A stretch of 64,000 nt of DNA from Streptomyces sp. NBC_01463 (GCA_036227345.1 CP109468.1:8060001-8124000); one strand, 5' to 3'; positions 7,638 through 16,361 are shown, counted from the stretch's first letter. Made by a program: numbers and translations. The notes: generated by a model from the letters alone, not told the origin.

Positions 7638-8435
7638 ATGAGCGCTATCCGGGGAGCCAGGGAACGGGCCCGTATCGAGGTCACCGCCGCCATCAAGGAC
7701 GAGGCGAGAAAGCAGCTCGCGGCCGAGGGTGCGGCCAAGCTCTCCCTCCGTGCCGTGGCGCGCGAGCTCGGCATGGTCTCGTCGGCGCTCTACCGCTACT
7801 TCCCCAGTCGCGACGAGCTGCTCACCGCCCTGATCGTCGATGCGTACGACTCCGTCGGCGAAGCCGCAGAGCACGCCCACCGGACCGCGACCGCCGAAGG
7901 CGACGGACGCGCCGCGGCCCGCCGCCCGCCCACCGCCTCCGCCCGTACCGCCCCGCCCACCGGCTCCGCCCGTACCGCCCCGCCCACCGGCTCCGCCGTT
8001 CATCTGAACCGCTGGGTCGCGGTCGCCTGCGCCGTACGCGACTGGGCCCTGGCGCACCCCCACGAGTACGCCCTGATCTACGGTTCGCCCGTGCCCGGCT
8101 ACACCGCGCCGCAGGCCACCGTCGGCCCCGCGTCCCGGGTCGGGCTCACCCTCATCGCCATCGTGGTGGAGGCCCATGAGGCGCAGGGGATCGCCCTGCC
8201 ACCGCTCGCCGGGGAACTGCGCCCCGAGGCCGAACGGCTCGCCGCCGATCTCGCGCCCGGTCTGCCGCCGGCGGCGGCCGCGCGCCTGGTCGCCGCGTGG
8301 TCGCAGCTCTTCGGACTGGTGTCGTTCGAGATCTTCGGCCAGTTCAACCGCGTGGTGGAGGACCGCGAGGTCTTCTTCCGCCAGGCCGCGGCCGAGCTGG
8401 CCCGTACGGTCGGTCTGCTGGACGGCCACCGGTAG
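7638..8435 (+). CDS. TetR-family transcriptional regulator
   Basis: A 265-residue regulator. The N-terminal helix-turn-helix spans about residues 15-60 (EVTAAIKDEARKQLAAEG, then LSLRAVARELGMVSSALYRYF), the canonical TetR DNA-recognition pattern. The C-terminal part is a helical ligand-binding and dimerisation domain. Residues 92-119 form an unusual Ala/Pro/Thr-rich insert encoded by a tandem repeat. ATG 7638 was chosen because it places the helix-turn-helix at its usual distance from the N-terminus. It is divergent from the reductase gene, and the two AGAGCnnTGCTCT palindromes in the gap are its probable operators. Its ligand is unknown. Confidence 0.88.
   Translation: MSAIRGARERARIEVTAAIKDEARKQLAAEGAAKLSLRAVARELGMVSSALYRYFPSRDELLTALIVDAYDSVGEAAEHAHRTATAEGDGRAAARRPPTASARTAPPTGSARTAPPTGSAVHLNRWVAVACAVRDWALAHPHEYALIYGSPVPGYTAPQATVGPASRVGLTLIAIVVEAHEAQGIALPPLAGELRPEAERLAADLAPGLPPAAAARLVAAWSQLFGLVSFEIFGQFNRVVEDREVFFRQAAAELARTVGLLDGHR
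7942..7995 (+). repeat. 27-bp in-frame tandem duplication within the TetR gene
   Basis: Two perfect consecutive 27-base copies (7942-7968 and 7969-7995) encode ARTAPPTGS twice, and a diverged third copy precedes them at 7915-7941. Because the unit is a multiple of three, copy-number change would lengthen or shorten a flexible linker between the DNA-binding and ligand-binding parts without breaking the frame. Confidence 0.8.
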
Positions 8436-8579
8436 GACCGCGCGGCGGCAGCACCCGGCCGCCTCCTCCTCCGCACCGGGGCCTTCGCCGGCCCCGTTCG
8501 CCGTACTCCCCAGGGAGTACGGGTGATCACCACGCCCGGCGGACGCCGGGGCGCGGGTGTGCGGTCTAGCGTGGCCGGC

Positions 8580-9914
8580 ATGGAAGAGCAGCGCTCACAG
8601 ACAGGCGACGGTCCCTCCGGGGAACAGGGCGGGCCGGCGCGCCGGCCGCCCTGGGCGCGCGGCGGGACGGCCGGCGCTCCGGGCCCGCGGGGCTTCTGGA
8701 GCCAGGGCGAACCGCCGCGCTGGCTGACGGGCGCGTCGGGTGGGTCCGCCCGCCGACTGCCCTGGGCATCGACGATCCTGCTCGGCATCTTCGTCATGGT
8801 CGGTTCGACCTTCGCGGCCCATGGCCAGGCCGACGAGAAGGCCCCGCTCGACCTCTTCGCCCGGCTGCTCCTCCTCGCCGCCGTCGCCGTGCTGCTCCTC
8901 CGTCACCGCCACCCCGTGGTGGCCGTCTTCGGGGCCTCTGCCGCGGCCATGGTCTACCTCGGGGCCGGCTATCCGTACGGCCCGGTGTTCCTGGCCGTGG
9001 CCGTGGGCTGTTTCAGCGCCGTCGTCGCCGGACACCGGCGTGCCGCGTGGTCGGCGGTGGCCATGGTGTGGGTCGGCCACCTCCTGGTCGCGCACTGGCT
9101 CTACCGCTGGCTGCCGCCCGAGGGCGACGACGCCCCGCCCTGGGGGCAGGAACTGGCGGTCGCCGCCTGGGTGGTGGCCATCGTCGCGGCCGCCGAGTTC
9201 GTCCGCGTGCGCCGGGAACAGTGGGCCGCGCAGCGTGCCGAGCGGCGACTCGCGGAGAAGCGGCGGGCCGACGAGGAGCGGCTGCGGATGGCGCGCGAAC
9301 TCCATGACGTCCTCGCGCACAGCATCTCCGTCATCAACGTCCAGGCAGGCGTCGGACTCGCCCTGCTCGACAGCGACCCCGAGCAGGCCCGTACGGCTCT
9401 GACCACCATCAAGGCCGCCAGCAAGGAAGCGCTGGGCGAGGTCCGGCAGGTCCTGGACACGCTCCGTACGCCCGGGGACGCGCCCAGGGCGCCGGCCCCC
9501 GGACTCGACCGGCTGCCCGAGCTGGTCGAACAGGCCGCGAGCACGGGGCTGGCCGTCACGGTCGAGACCGACGGAGCACGCGGCACGGTGCCGCCCGGCG
9601 CCGACCTGGCCGCGTTCCGGATCGTGCAGGAGGCGCTGACCAACGTGGTGCGGCACTCCGGTTCGCGTACCGCCGAGGTCAGGGTCGGTTACGGGGGCGG
9701 CCGCATCCGGCTCCGGATCGACGACGCGGGACCCGCGACCGGCACGGACGCCGGGGGCAGCGGCAACGGGCTGGCCGGGATGCGCGAGCGGGCGGCGGCC
9801 CTGGGTGGCACGATCGAGGCCGGGACAAGGCCCGACGGCGGCTTCCGGGTACGGGCCGAACTCCCGCTGCCGGCCGCCGGTTCCGGCGCGGCGCACCAGA
9901 AGGAGACACCGTGA
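8580..9914 (+). CDS. NarL-type two-component sensor histidine kinase
   Basis: A 444-residue membrane kinase. After a Gly/Pro-rich cytosolic N-terminus, about four or five hydrophobic segments (residues 60-195) form the sensor membrane domain. A coiled-coil-like linker precedes the HisKA_3 dimerisation helix ARELHDVLAHSISVINVQ, with the phosphorylated histidine near residue 242. The ATPase domain has the N-box EALTNVVRHS (near 350) and the G-box GNGLAGMRERA (near 395). The ATG at 8580 is preferred to a GTG at 8523, which would add an unlikely 19 residues. Its stop overlaps the start of the response-regulator gene, so the two are translationally coupled. The signal sensed is unknown. Confidence 0.92.
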   Translation: MEEQRSQTGDGPSGEQGGPARRPPWARGGTAGAPGPRGFWSQGEPPRWLTGASGGSARRLPWASTILLGIFVMVGSTFAAHGQADEKAPLDLFARLLLLAAVAVLLLRHRHPVVAVFGASAAAMVYLGAGYPYGPVFLAVAVGCFSAVVAGHRRAAWSAVAMVWVGHLLVAHWLYRWLPPEGDDAPPWGQELAVAAWVVAIVAAAEFVRVRREQWAAQRAERRLAEKRRADEERLRMARELHDVLAHSISVINVQAGVGLALLDSDPEQARTALTTIKAASKEALGEVRQVLDTLRTPGDAPRAPAPGLDRLPELVEQAASTGLAVTVETDGARGTVPPGADLAAFRIVQEALTNVVRHSGSRTAEVRVGYGGGRIRLRIDDAGPATGTDAGGSGNGLAGMRERAAALGGTIEAGTRPDGGFRVRAELPLPAAGSGAAHQKETP

Positions 9915-10576
9915 TTCGCGTACTGCTCGCCGATGACCAGCTGCTGGTCCGGGCGGGATTCCGCGCCCTGCTCGACGCCCAGCCGGACATCGAGGTGGCG
10001 GGTGAGGCGGCCGACGGCGAGGAGGCCGTCCGGCTGGTGCGTGAGCTGCGGCCGGACGCCGTGCTGATGGACATCCGGATGCCGCACCTCGACGGCCTCG
10101 CCGCCACCCGCGCCATCACCGGGGACACCGCGCTCGACGAGGTGAAGGTGATCATGCTCACCACCTTCGAGCTCGACGAGTACGTCTTCGAGGCGATCCG
10201 CTCCGGGGCCTCCGGCTTTCTGGTCAAGGACACCGAACCGGAGGAACTGCTGCGGGCCGTCCGGGCGGTGGTCGGGGGTGACGCACTGCTCTCCCCGGGC
10301 GTCACGCGCCGCCTGATCGCCGAGTTCGCGGCCCGGTCCAAGGAGCCGGCCGCCGCTGACGGGCTGAGCGAACTGACCGAACGGGAGCGGGAGGTGATGG
10401 CGCTCGTCGGCATCGGTCTCTCCAACGAGGAGATCGCCCGCCGCCTCGTCGTCAGCCCGCTCACCGCCAAGACCCACGTCAGCCGGACGATGGTGAAGCT
10501 CGGCGCCCGCGACCGGGCTCAACTGGTCGTCCTGGCCTATGAGTCAGGTCTCGTCCGCCCCGGCTGGCTGGGCTGA
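9911..10576 (+). CDS. LuxR/NarL-family response regulator
   Basis: A 221-residue regulator. The receiver domain (1-120) has the acidic pocket LLADDQ, the phospho-acceptor Asp54 in LMDIRMP, the conserved Thr in IMLTTF and Lys in LVKDTEPEELL. A LuxR-type helix-turn-helix follows at about 155-215 (LTEREREVMALVGIGLSNEEIARRL). Its GTG start overlaps the kinase stop codon in a GTGA, confirming that the two genes form one unit. The phosphorylated protein would bind DNA; its targets are not evident, although co-regulation of neighbouring genes is common for such pairs. Its last 40 bases overlap the end of the opposite-strand gene. Confidence 0.93.
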   Translation: MIRVLLADDQLLVRAGFRALLDAQPDIEVAGEAADGEEAVRLVRELRPDAVLMDIRMPHLDGLAATRAITGDTALDEVKVIMLTTFELDEYVFEAIRSGASGFLVKDTEPEELLRAVRAVVGGDALLSPGVTRRLIAEFAARSKEPAAADGLSELTEREREVMALVGIGLSNEEIARRLVVSPLTAKTHVSRTMVKLGARDRAQLVVLAYESGLVRPGWLG

Positions 10577-10851
10577 TCCGGCAGTACGGGGCCGTGCCTG
10601 CCGATCTCGGGCTCGGTGTCGCGGTGACCGAACCGCCACAGCACGTCGACGACGCGGCCGACGAAGACCAGCGCGGCCACGGCGGTCGCGGCCATGAACA
10701 GCGCGGAGGGCACCGAGTCGCGTGAGGTGAGCAGGAGCGCCGGGGCGCAGACCGTGAGGAACGCGGCTCCGGCCAGCAGGGCTCCGGTCACCACGGCGAA
10801 GCCGATCTCGACGGTCATCGCGTCACGGTCCGCCTGGCTCCGGTGTCCCAT
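10537..10851 (-). CDS. Small membrane protein, 104 residues
   Basis: The protein has two hydrophobic helices, VEIGFAVVTGALLAGAAFLTVC and PSALFMAATAVAALVFVGRV, joined by a short polar loop, and ends in a polar Pro/Arg-rich tail. It looks like an integral membrane protein with both termini on the same side. Starts at 10851 (MGHRSQADRDAMTVE) and 10818 (MTVEIGF) are both possible; neither has a strong ribosome binding site. The 3' end overlaps the response-regulator gene by 40 bases on the opposite strand. No function is inferred. Confidence 0.55.
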   Translation of the reverse strand: MGHRSQADRDAMTVEIGFAVVTGALLAGAAFLTVCAPALLLTSRDSVPSALFMAATAVAALVFVGRVVDVLWRFGHRDTEPEIGRHGPVLPDQPSQPGRTRPDS

Positions 10852-10985
10852 GTCCGAAGTCTCACAGGCGCGGTGGCCGCCGGACAACCCCGGCTTCCGG
10901 CCACCACGCGCCCGCTCCGTACGCACCGGAGGACGCGCCGGAGGACGCGCCGGCGCCGTCCGCGCAGGGCCCCGCCGGGTCAGGA

Positions 10986-11735
10986 TCAGGTGACGGAGGA
11001 GTTCTCGCGCCACAGCCGTGCGAGGTCCGCGTCGCCCGTCACCGTGACGGCGGTGAGCGGCAGCCGGTTCCAGAGCGTGAGGTAGAGCTGCTCGGCCGTG
11101 CCGCTCAGCTCGCAGTCCACGGGGGAGTCCGCGGCCGTTCCGTCCTCGCGGACCGCCGCCGGCGGCTCGTTGGAGAGCCGCACCGTCCATGCCGCCTCGG
11201 TGTCCGTCGCGCGCACGCGCAGAGTGCGCGCGGTCTCGGTCCGCACCCGGCTCTTCGGCCGGGCGTGGAAGCCGCGCAGCAGCTCGTCGACGCCGTCCAC
11301 CGCGTGGGCGGGCGCCACGGGCGACAGGTCCCGGCCGCGCGCGGACTCCGCGTCCACCCGGTGGATCGTGGTCTCGTGGGCCTGCCGCCGCGCCCAGAAG
11401 GCGAGGGGCGAAGGGGCGGGGAAAAAGGCCCAGCAGTCCAGGTCCTCCGGCGCGCTCCCCAGCGCGTCGACCAGCTGCCGGTGTCCCTCCCGGAAGCGGG
11501 CGATCAGTTCCGGCCCGTCCAGGTCCGGCTCCCCGCCGTCCGGTACGTAGGAGGTGTGGCCCTCGGTCACGAAGGCGGCCGCCCAGGTGTGCACCATCGC
11601 GGTGTGCCTGAGGAGATCGCGGACCTGCCAGCCCGGACAGGTCGGCACCGGTGCCCCGGTCCCCGCCCCCTCGGCCGCGTCCGCCAGCAACCGGCCGTCG
11701 GCGGCCAGGGAATGTATGTACTCCGTGATCTTCAT
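10986..11735 (-). CDS. Maleylpyruvate-isomerase-like (DinB/MDMPI) mycothiol-fold protein
   Basis: A 249-residue protein of the actinobacterial MDMPI/TIGR03083-like group. The N-terminal four-helix-bundle domain starts YIHSLAADGRLLADAAEG and has the characteristic PTCPGWQVRDLLRHTAMVH, whose histidine contributes to a metal site. Downstream comes ETTIHRVDAESARG, with the second histidine position, and a C-terminal domain of about 90 residues. Relatives use mycothiol as cofactor for isomerisation or thiol transfer, but most Streptomyces members are uncharacterised. The ATG at 11735 fits the family start. It lies upstream of the small membrane gene and may share its transcript. Confidence 0.85.
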   Translation of the reverse strand: MKITEYIHSLAADGRLLADAAEGAGTGAPVPTCPGWQVRDLLRHTAMVHTWAAAFVTEGHTSYVPDGGEPDLDGPELIARFREGHRQLVDALGSAPEDLDCWAFFPAPSPLAFWARRQAHETTIHRVDAESARGRDLSPVAPAHAVDGVDELLRGFHARPKSRVRTETARTLRVRATDTEAAWTVRLSNEPPAAVREDGTAADSPVDCELSGTAEQLYLTLWNRLPLTAVTVTGDADLARLWRENSSVT

Positions 11736-11756
11736 GGCTGGGATTGTGCCAGGGGA

Positions 11757-12128
11757 TCAGGCGCCCTGCGGGTGGGCCGGGCGGGCCCGGCCGGTGACGC
11801 CGCGCACCAGCCGTACGAACCAGCCGAGCGCGAGCGACTGCACCAGCACGGACACCACCAGCGCCAGGTAGAGGAACCAGGCCGGTCCCGCCGCCTCCGC
11901 GCCCAGCACCGCGCCGCCGACGAAGAAGACGAACACGGTCGGCGCCGCCAGGAAGAAGAGCCACACGCCCGCGAACGACGCGTCCTCGTGGGCGACGAAC
12001 AGGGTGTCCACGGTGACGAACACGGCGGTCGCCGCCACCACGCCCAGGTAGATCAGCGAGGCGACGTTACCGAAGGTGAGTCGGGCGAGTGCGCGGACGT
12101 GCCGCGTGGTCAGGACCGGCTTGTTCAT
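11757..12128 (-). CDS. Small membrane protein, probable SCO4225-like family
   Basis: A 123-residue protein with about three or four membrane helices (ASLIYLGVVAATAVFVTVDTL, FAGVWLFFLAAPTVFVFFVG and GPAWFLYLALVVSVLVQSLAL). It ends with a basic cytosolic tail. The ATG at 12128 has a clear GGGGAG site six bases upstream, which decides against the longer frame from 12161. It resembles small Streptomyces membrane proteins annotated as the SCO4225 family; this comparison is from memory. Its role is unknown. It is in the same direction as the MDMPI-like gene, 21 bases away, so the two are probably co-transcribed. Confidence 0.7.
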   Translation of the reverse strand: MNKPVLTTRHVRALARLTFGNVASLIYLGVVAATAVFVTVDTLFVAHEDASFAGVWLFFLAAPTVFVFFVGGAVLGAEAAGPAWFLYLALVVSVLVQSLALGWFVRLVRGVTGRARPAHPQGA

Positions 12129-12208
12129 GGTGTGCTCCCCGTAGATGGCTGACCTCTCCATCCTGCGCCGGGTGAATCGTTCCTGCCTGAGTACGGCTAC
12201 TCACTCGC

Positions 12209-13426
12209 TCAGGTGTGTGCCGCGTTGCGGGCGCCGTAGCCGAGGGCGGCCGCGGCCATCGCGAGCAGGGCCACCGTGGTCAGGGCCACGGGCAGCGAGA
12301 ACCAGTCGGTGAGGAAGCCGATCGCGGGCGGCCCGAGGAGCATCCCGCCGTAGCCGAGCGTCGAGGCCGCGGCCACCCCGCCGGGACCCGCCAGTTCGCC
12401 CGCCCTGCTGACCGCCACCGGGAAGATGTTGGCGAGGCCGAGCCCGGTGACGGCGAAGCCGAGGAGCGCGAGCCAGGTGGTCGGGGCGAGCGAGCCGAGC
12501 AGCATCCCGGCCGCCGCGGTGGTGCCGCCCGCGACCAGGGTGCGGGTCTGTCCGAGCCGTTCGAGCAGTGCCGTGCCGCTGAGCCGGCCCGCCGTCATGG
12601 CGAGTGCGAAGAGGGAGTAGCCGGCCGCCGCCACCCCGGGGTGGGCGTGCAGGTCCTGCTCCAGGTGGAGCGCGCCCCAGTCGGCCAGCGCGCCCTCGCC
12701 GTACGCGGTGCAGAGCGCGATCACGCCGAACAGCAGCACCACACGGCGTGCCCGTCCGGTCAGGCGCTGGGCGCCCTTTCCGCCGTCGGCCGTCGCCGGG
12801 ACGGCCTTGCGGGACGGGTACCGCAGCAGGACCGGGCCCACGAGGGCGGTGACCAGCAGTCCGATTCCGGTCAGGCAGAGCAGGTGCGCGGAGGGCGAGA
12901 GGCCGGCCGCCACGAGGCCGCCGAGCCCGGCGCCGATCATGCCGCCGAGGCTGAACGCGGCGTGGAAACTGGGCATCACGGGCCGCCGCAGGGCGGTGAC
13001 GAGGTCCACCGCCGCGCTGTTCATCGCCACGTTCATGCCGCCGTACGCCGCGCCGAACACCAGCAGCACCAGCCCGAGGGAGAGCGCCGAGTGGGTCTGG
13101 GCGGGAAGCGCGATGCTGAGCGACAGCAGGAAACCGCAGACGACGGTGACCGGGTGGCTGCCGAACCGGCGGCAGAGCCGGCCGGTCAGCATCATGGTGA
13201 TCACGGCGCCGGCGGATACGCCGAGCAGTGCGAGGCCGAGGGTGGAGGCCGAGGCGCCGGTCTGGTGCTTGATGGCCGGGATGCGGACCACCCAGCCGGC
13301 GAAGAGGAACCCGTCGAGGGCGAAGAACACGGTCAGCGCGGTACGGAGGCGGGCCGACGGAGGTGTGGCGGTGTTTCCGCCCGGGTCCCCCGGCAGTGCC
13401 GTCCGCAGTTTGTTTAGTTGCGGCAC
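12209..13426 (-). CDS. Major facilitator superfamily transporter
   Basis: About 405 residues with twelve hydrophobic segments. The MFS loop signature appears as TGRLCRRFGSHPVTV between helices 2 and 3. The N-terminal part (ALTVFFALDGFLFAGWVVRIPAIK) resembles the YbjJ/fucose-permease-like actinobacterial group. The GTG at 13426 gives a plausible start, but the upstream frame stays open to 13486 and the true start could also be further in. A 25-bp dyad overlaps this start. The gene is divergent from a ROK regulator, suggesting that regulator controls it; the transported compound, perhaps a sugar or small metabolite, cannot be told. Confidence 0.85.
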   Translation of the reverse strand: MPQLNKLRTALPGDPGGNTATPPSARLRTALTVFFALDGFLFAGWVVRIPAIKHQTGASASTLGLALLGVSAGAVITMMLTGRLCRRFGSHPVTVVCGFLLSLSIALPAQTHSALSLGLVLLVFGAAYGGMNVAMNSAAVDLVTALRRPVMPSFHAAFSLGGMIGAGLGGLVAAGLSPSAHLLCLTGIGLLVTALVGPVLLRYPSRKAVPATADGGKGAQRLTGRARRVVLLFGVIALCTAYGEGALADWGALHLEQDLHAHPGVAAAGYSLFALAMTAGRLSGTALLERLGQTRTLVAGGTTAAAGMLLGSLAPTTWLALLGFAVTGLGLANIFPVAVSRAGELAGPGGVAAASTLGYGGMLLGPPAIGFLTDWFSLPVALTTVALLAMAAAALGYGARNAAHT

Positions 13427-13431
13427 AAACT
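13407..13431. promoter_or_regulatory. AGTTTGT-N11-ACAAACT dyad, candidate ROK operator
   Basis: Perfect 7-bp inverted arms are separated by 11 bases; the AT-rich arms stand out in GC-rich DNA. It overlaps the proposed transporter start and lies 175 bases upstream of the ROK regulator start, in the shared divergent region. TTTGT/ACAAA arms resemble reported ROK-regulator sites, which supports the assignment by analogy only. Confidence 0.6.
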
Positions 13432-13605
13432 CAGCATAGGGGCCCGTGGACAGCGGACGCAAGACGGCCGTCCACCCCGCTGTCAACCCGGCCGGGCGCG
13501 GTGTGCCGGGAGCGGCGCCGGTACGCCGAGGAGCGGGGCGGCGCGGGTGGGAAGCCGGGTACCGCCGCGTCGGCAGTGCCTCCGGATCATGGGAGACTCG
13601 CCCCC

Positions 13606-14820
13606 ATGAACGGCAAGGGGACCACCACCCGGACGAAGTTGGAGAGGGGCCGCAGCGCGCTCGGGCCCGCGCTGGAACTGGTGCACACCGGACGCGCGCC
13701 CACCCGCGCCGTCCTCACCTCCGAGCTCGGGGTCACCCGCGCCACGGCGGGCGCGGTGGCCGCCGAGCTGGAGGCGCTTGGCCTGATCCGGGTCGACTCC
13801 AGCCCCGGGTCGGCGGCGGGCTCGCAGGGCCGCCCCTCGCACCGGCTGGCCGTGCGCGAGTCCGGGCCGGTGGCGCTGGCCGCCCAGGTGCACGCGGACG
13901 GATTCCGGGCCGCGCTGGTCGGTCTCGGCGGCCGGCTCGTCGCGACCGCCCCCGGCTGTGTCACCATCACGGCCGACCCGGCACAGGTCATCGGCGAAGT
14001 CGTGGACGACTGTGCACGGTTGCTGCGCGACAGCGGTCTGCGATGCGTCGGGGCCGGCCTCGCGGTGCCCTCCGCGGTCGCCGAGCCGGAGGGCACCGCC
14101 CTCAACCCCCTCCACATCGCCTGGCCCGCCGGGGCCCCCGTCCGCGAGATCTTCGCCACATGCGTCCGCGAAGCGGGCATCACCGGACCGGCGTTCACCG
14201 GCAACGACGTCAACCTCGCCGCGCTCGCCGAACACCGCCACGGGGCCGGGCGAGGGGCTCAGCACCTGCTGTGCGTCGCCACCGGCCACCGCGGGGTCGG
14301 CGGCGCGCTCGTCCTGGACGGCCGCCTGCACACCGGGAGTTCGGGACTCGCCCTGGAGGTCGGCCATCTCACCGTCAACCCCGAGGGCCGCCCCTGCCAC
14401 TGCGGCGGCCGCGGCTGCCTCGACGTGGAGACCGACCCGCTCGCCTTCCTCACCGCCGCCGGCCGCGTGCCCGGCCCCGAGGAGTCCCTGCTCAAGCAGT
14501 CCGGGGACCTGCTGCGCAACGAGTACGGCGACGCGACGGTGCGCAACGCGGCGGAGGAACTGATCGACCGTCTCGGCCTCGGACTCGCCGGACTCGTCAA
14601 CATCCTCAACCCGGACCGCATCATCCTCGGCGGACTGCACCGCGCGCTGCTGGACGCCGACCCTGAACGGCTGCGCGCGGTGGTCGCCGACCGCAGCCTG
14701 TGGGGGCGCAGCGGCAGTGTGCCGATCCTGCCCTGCACCCTCGACCACAACAGCCTGGTCGGGGCGGCGGAGCTGGCCTGGCAGCCGGTGCTGGACGACC
14801 CGCTGGGCGCGCTCGCCTGA
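13606..14820 (+). CDS. ROK-family transcriptional regulator
   Basis: A 404-residue protein with an N-terminal winged helix (LELVHTGRAPTRAVLTSELGV, TRATAGAVAAELEALGLI) followed by a ROK sugar-kinase-like domain. The ROK zinc signature is present as CHCGGRGCLD, preceded by the family motif EVGHLTVNPEG. The ATP-phosphate motif region TGHRGVGGALVLDG is present but altered, as in regulators rather than kinases. ATG 13606 follows a short purine-rich stretch and fits the family start. It is divergent from the MFS gene, so it is likely a ligand-responsive repressor of that transporter, with a sugar or sugar derivative as effector by family analogy. Confidence 0.9.
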   Translation: MNGKGTTTRTKLERGRSALGPALELVHTGRAPTRAVLTSELGVTRATAGAVAAELEALGLIRVDSSPGSAAGSQGRPSHRLAVRESGPVALAAQVHADGFRAALVGLGGRLVATAPGCVTITADPAQVIGEVVDDCARLLRDSGLRCVGAGLAVPSAVAEPEGTALNPLHIAWPAGAPVREIFATCVREAGITGPAFTGNDVNLAALAEHRHGAGRGAQHLLCVATGHRGVGGALVLDGRLHTGSSGLALEVGHLTVNPEGRPCHCGGRGCLDVETDPLAFLTAAGRVPGPEESLLKQSGDLLRNEYGDATVRNAAEELIDRLGLGLAGLVNILNPDRIILGGLHRALLDADPERLRAVVADRSLWGRSGSVPILPCTLDHNSLVGAAELAWQPVLDDPLGALA

Positions 14821-14855
14821 GGCTGCTCACCCGGGGGCGGGACGGCCGGGCTCCG

Positions 14856-15776
14856 TCACCGGGGCGCCCCTCGGCCGCCCCCTTCCGGTGCCGCGAACGC
14901 GAACGCCCGCGCCGGGTTGGCGACCAGCATGTTGTCCACGGCGTCCGCTCCCAGTACCTCCGTCAGCCGGGGGCGCAGGCGGCGCAACAGGTGCGGCATG
15001 CCCGGGGTCTCCGGCATCGTGGTGTCGCCGCCCAGCAGCAGCTGCCCGCCGAACCCGGCCCCGGCCAGCGCCGCCAGTTCCTCCGGCAGCCGCCAGTCCG
15101 TCGCATGGTGGGCCCGTGACGGACCGTCGAACGCGAGGAACGCCCCCGCCCGGGCCGCCTCCAGCTGCTCCGTGCCGTCCGGCGACCGGCCCAGGTGGCC
15201 GAGGATCACCCGGTGCGGCGGGACGCCCGACGTGCCGCACAGCAGGTCGAGTACGTCGAGCGCGGCTGTCCCCAGCTCCAGGTGGACGGCGATCGGCGCC
15301 CCCGTGCGGTGATGCGCCTCCGCGGCCGCCGTCATGGTGAGCCGGGCGTGGGCGTCGAGCGTGTGGAAGGCACCGGCGACCTTGATCAGGCCCGCCCGCA
15401 CCGTCGTGCCGCCGATGCCCGCGGTCAGCTCGGACACGAACAGCGAGGCGAGGTCGTCGCGGATCCGGTCGAGCAGTGCGGCCGGATAGTGCACCGCCTG
15501 GTGCAGACCCGTCGCCGCCACCACGTGCGTGCCCGTCGAGCGGGACAGCTCCGCCAGTGCGTCTGCCCGGCGGCCCATTCCGTACGGCGTCCACTGGACG
15601 ACGGACCGGCCGCCGAACCCGCGGAAGGCGCGCAGCCGTTCGCCGGCTGCCACGGGGTCGTCGAGCTCCTGGCCCGGCAGCACGGGGCTGCGCAGGAAGA
15701 GGTGGTCATGGGCGTCGCAGACCCCCAGCTCGGCCGCGGGGACGTCCCCGAGGACGGTCCGGACCGCGGCTACCAC
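14856..15776 (-). CDS. Phosphotriesterase-family amidohydrolase
   Basis: A 306-residue TIM-barrel metal hydrolase. Visible ligand motifs are CDAHDHLF (first two His), the barrel-strand RAGLIKVAG carrying the bridging lysine, PIAVHLELG and HRVILGHLGRSPD (third and fourth His) and LLLGGDTTMPE (final Asp). Phosphotriesterase-like proteins of this kind are usually lactonases or phosphoesterases. The GTG at 15776 with GAGGGACG upstream starts at the conserved segment and overlaps the end of the DUF4865 gene by seven bases, implying translational coupling. It is the last gene of a four-gene TetR-headed operon. Its substrate is unknown. Confidence 0.87.
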   Translation of the reverse strand: MVAAVRTVLGDVPAAELGVCDAHDHLFLRSPVLPGQELDDPVAAGERLRAFRGFGGRSVVQWTPYGMGRRADALAELSRSTGTHVVAATGLHQAVHYPAALLDRIRDDLASLFVSELTAGIGGTTVRAGLIKVAGAFHTLDAHARLTMTAAAEAHHRTGAPIAVHLELGTAALDVLDLLCGTSGVPPHRVILGHLGRSPDGTEQLEAARAGAFLAFDGPSRAHHATDWRLPEELAALAGAGFGGQLLLGGDTTMPETPGMPHLLRRLRPRLTEVLGADAVDNMLVANPARAFAFAAPEGGGRGAPR

Positions 15777-16351
15777 TGGCGTCCCTCCCCGAGCCGGTCC
15801 CGCTCCGGCCGGCTGAGGTGGAGCACCTCGTACCGCTCGCCGAGCTCCCGCGGCCCGGGGTGGTCCCAGAGCGTGAAGTGGAGCAGTTCCCAGTGCCGGG
15901 GGTCGGCGGCCAGCGCGGTGGCCACCACTCCGGGCTCCTCGGCCAGCCGCCGGCTCTCCTCCAGGGCGGCATCGACCGCGTCCGCCGGAGCGGCCGCCTG
16001 CGGTACGGGGGAGCGCAGGCGCGTCGCCGACCGGGGCAGTGATCCCGACGACGGGCCCTCCGCGTAGGACAGGCCGGTCCAGTGCTGCACCTCGGGGCGG
16101 CCGAAGTCCCGCACGACGCCCTGGAATCCGGGACCCCAGAGGAAGGAGTTCATGCCCGCGGCCCCGGTCCACAGATAGAACGGCGCGTACTGGTTGACCG
16201 GCGAGTCCCGTCCGCGCTCCCGGACCAGGTACGCCTTGATGCCGAGCCCCGGGAAGGCGTCCATGAGGTGGCCCTTCGTCGCCACCCGGTCGCGGACGAT
16301 GCCCATGTCGTAGTCGGCAGGCAGAGTGATCTCGTACTGCATGGCATGCAT
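15770..16351 (-). CDS. DUF4865-family protein
   Basis: A 193-residue soluble protein beginning MHAMQYEITLPADYDMGIVR. It has the DUF4865 hallmark GHLMDAFPGLGIKAYLVRE followed by NQYAPFYLWTGAAGMNSFLW. The C-terminal half (HWELLHFTLWDHPG) could adopt an alpha/beta barrel fold like EthD or dimeric ferredoxin-like proteins. No catalytic residues are identified. The ATG at 16351 has GAGGAG seven bases upstream. It lies between the cupin gene (10 bases upstream) and the amidohydrolase gene (overlapping). DUF4865 genes are repeatedly seen beside TetR regulators and small hydrolases, suggesting a catabolic or detoxification accessory role. Confidence 0.85.
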   Translation of the reverse strand: MHAMQYEITLPADYDMGIVRDRVATKGHLMDAFPGLGIKAYLVRERGRDSPVNQYAPFYLWTGAAGMNSFLWGPGFQGVVRDFGRPEVQHWTGLSYAEGPSSGSLPRSATRLRSPVPQAAAPADAVDAALEESRRLAEEPGVVATALAADPRHWELLHFTLWDHPGPRELGERYEVLHLSRPERDRLGEGRQW

Positions 16352-16361
16352 CGCGCGCTCC

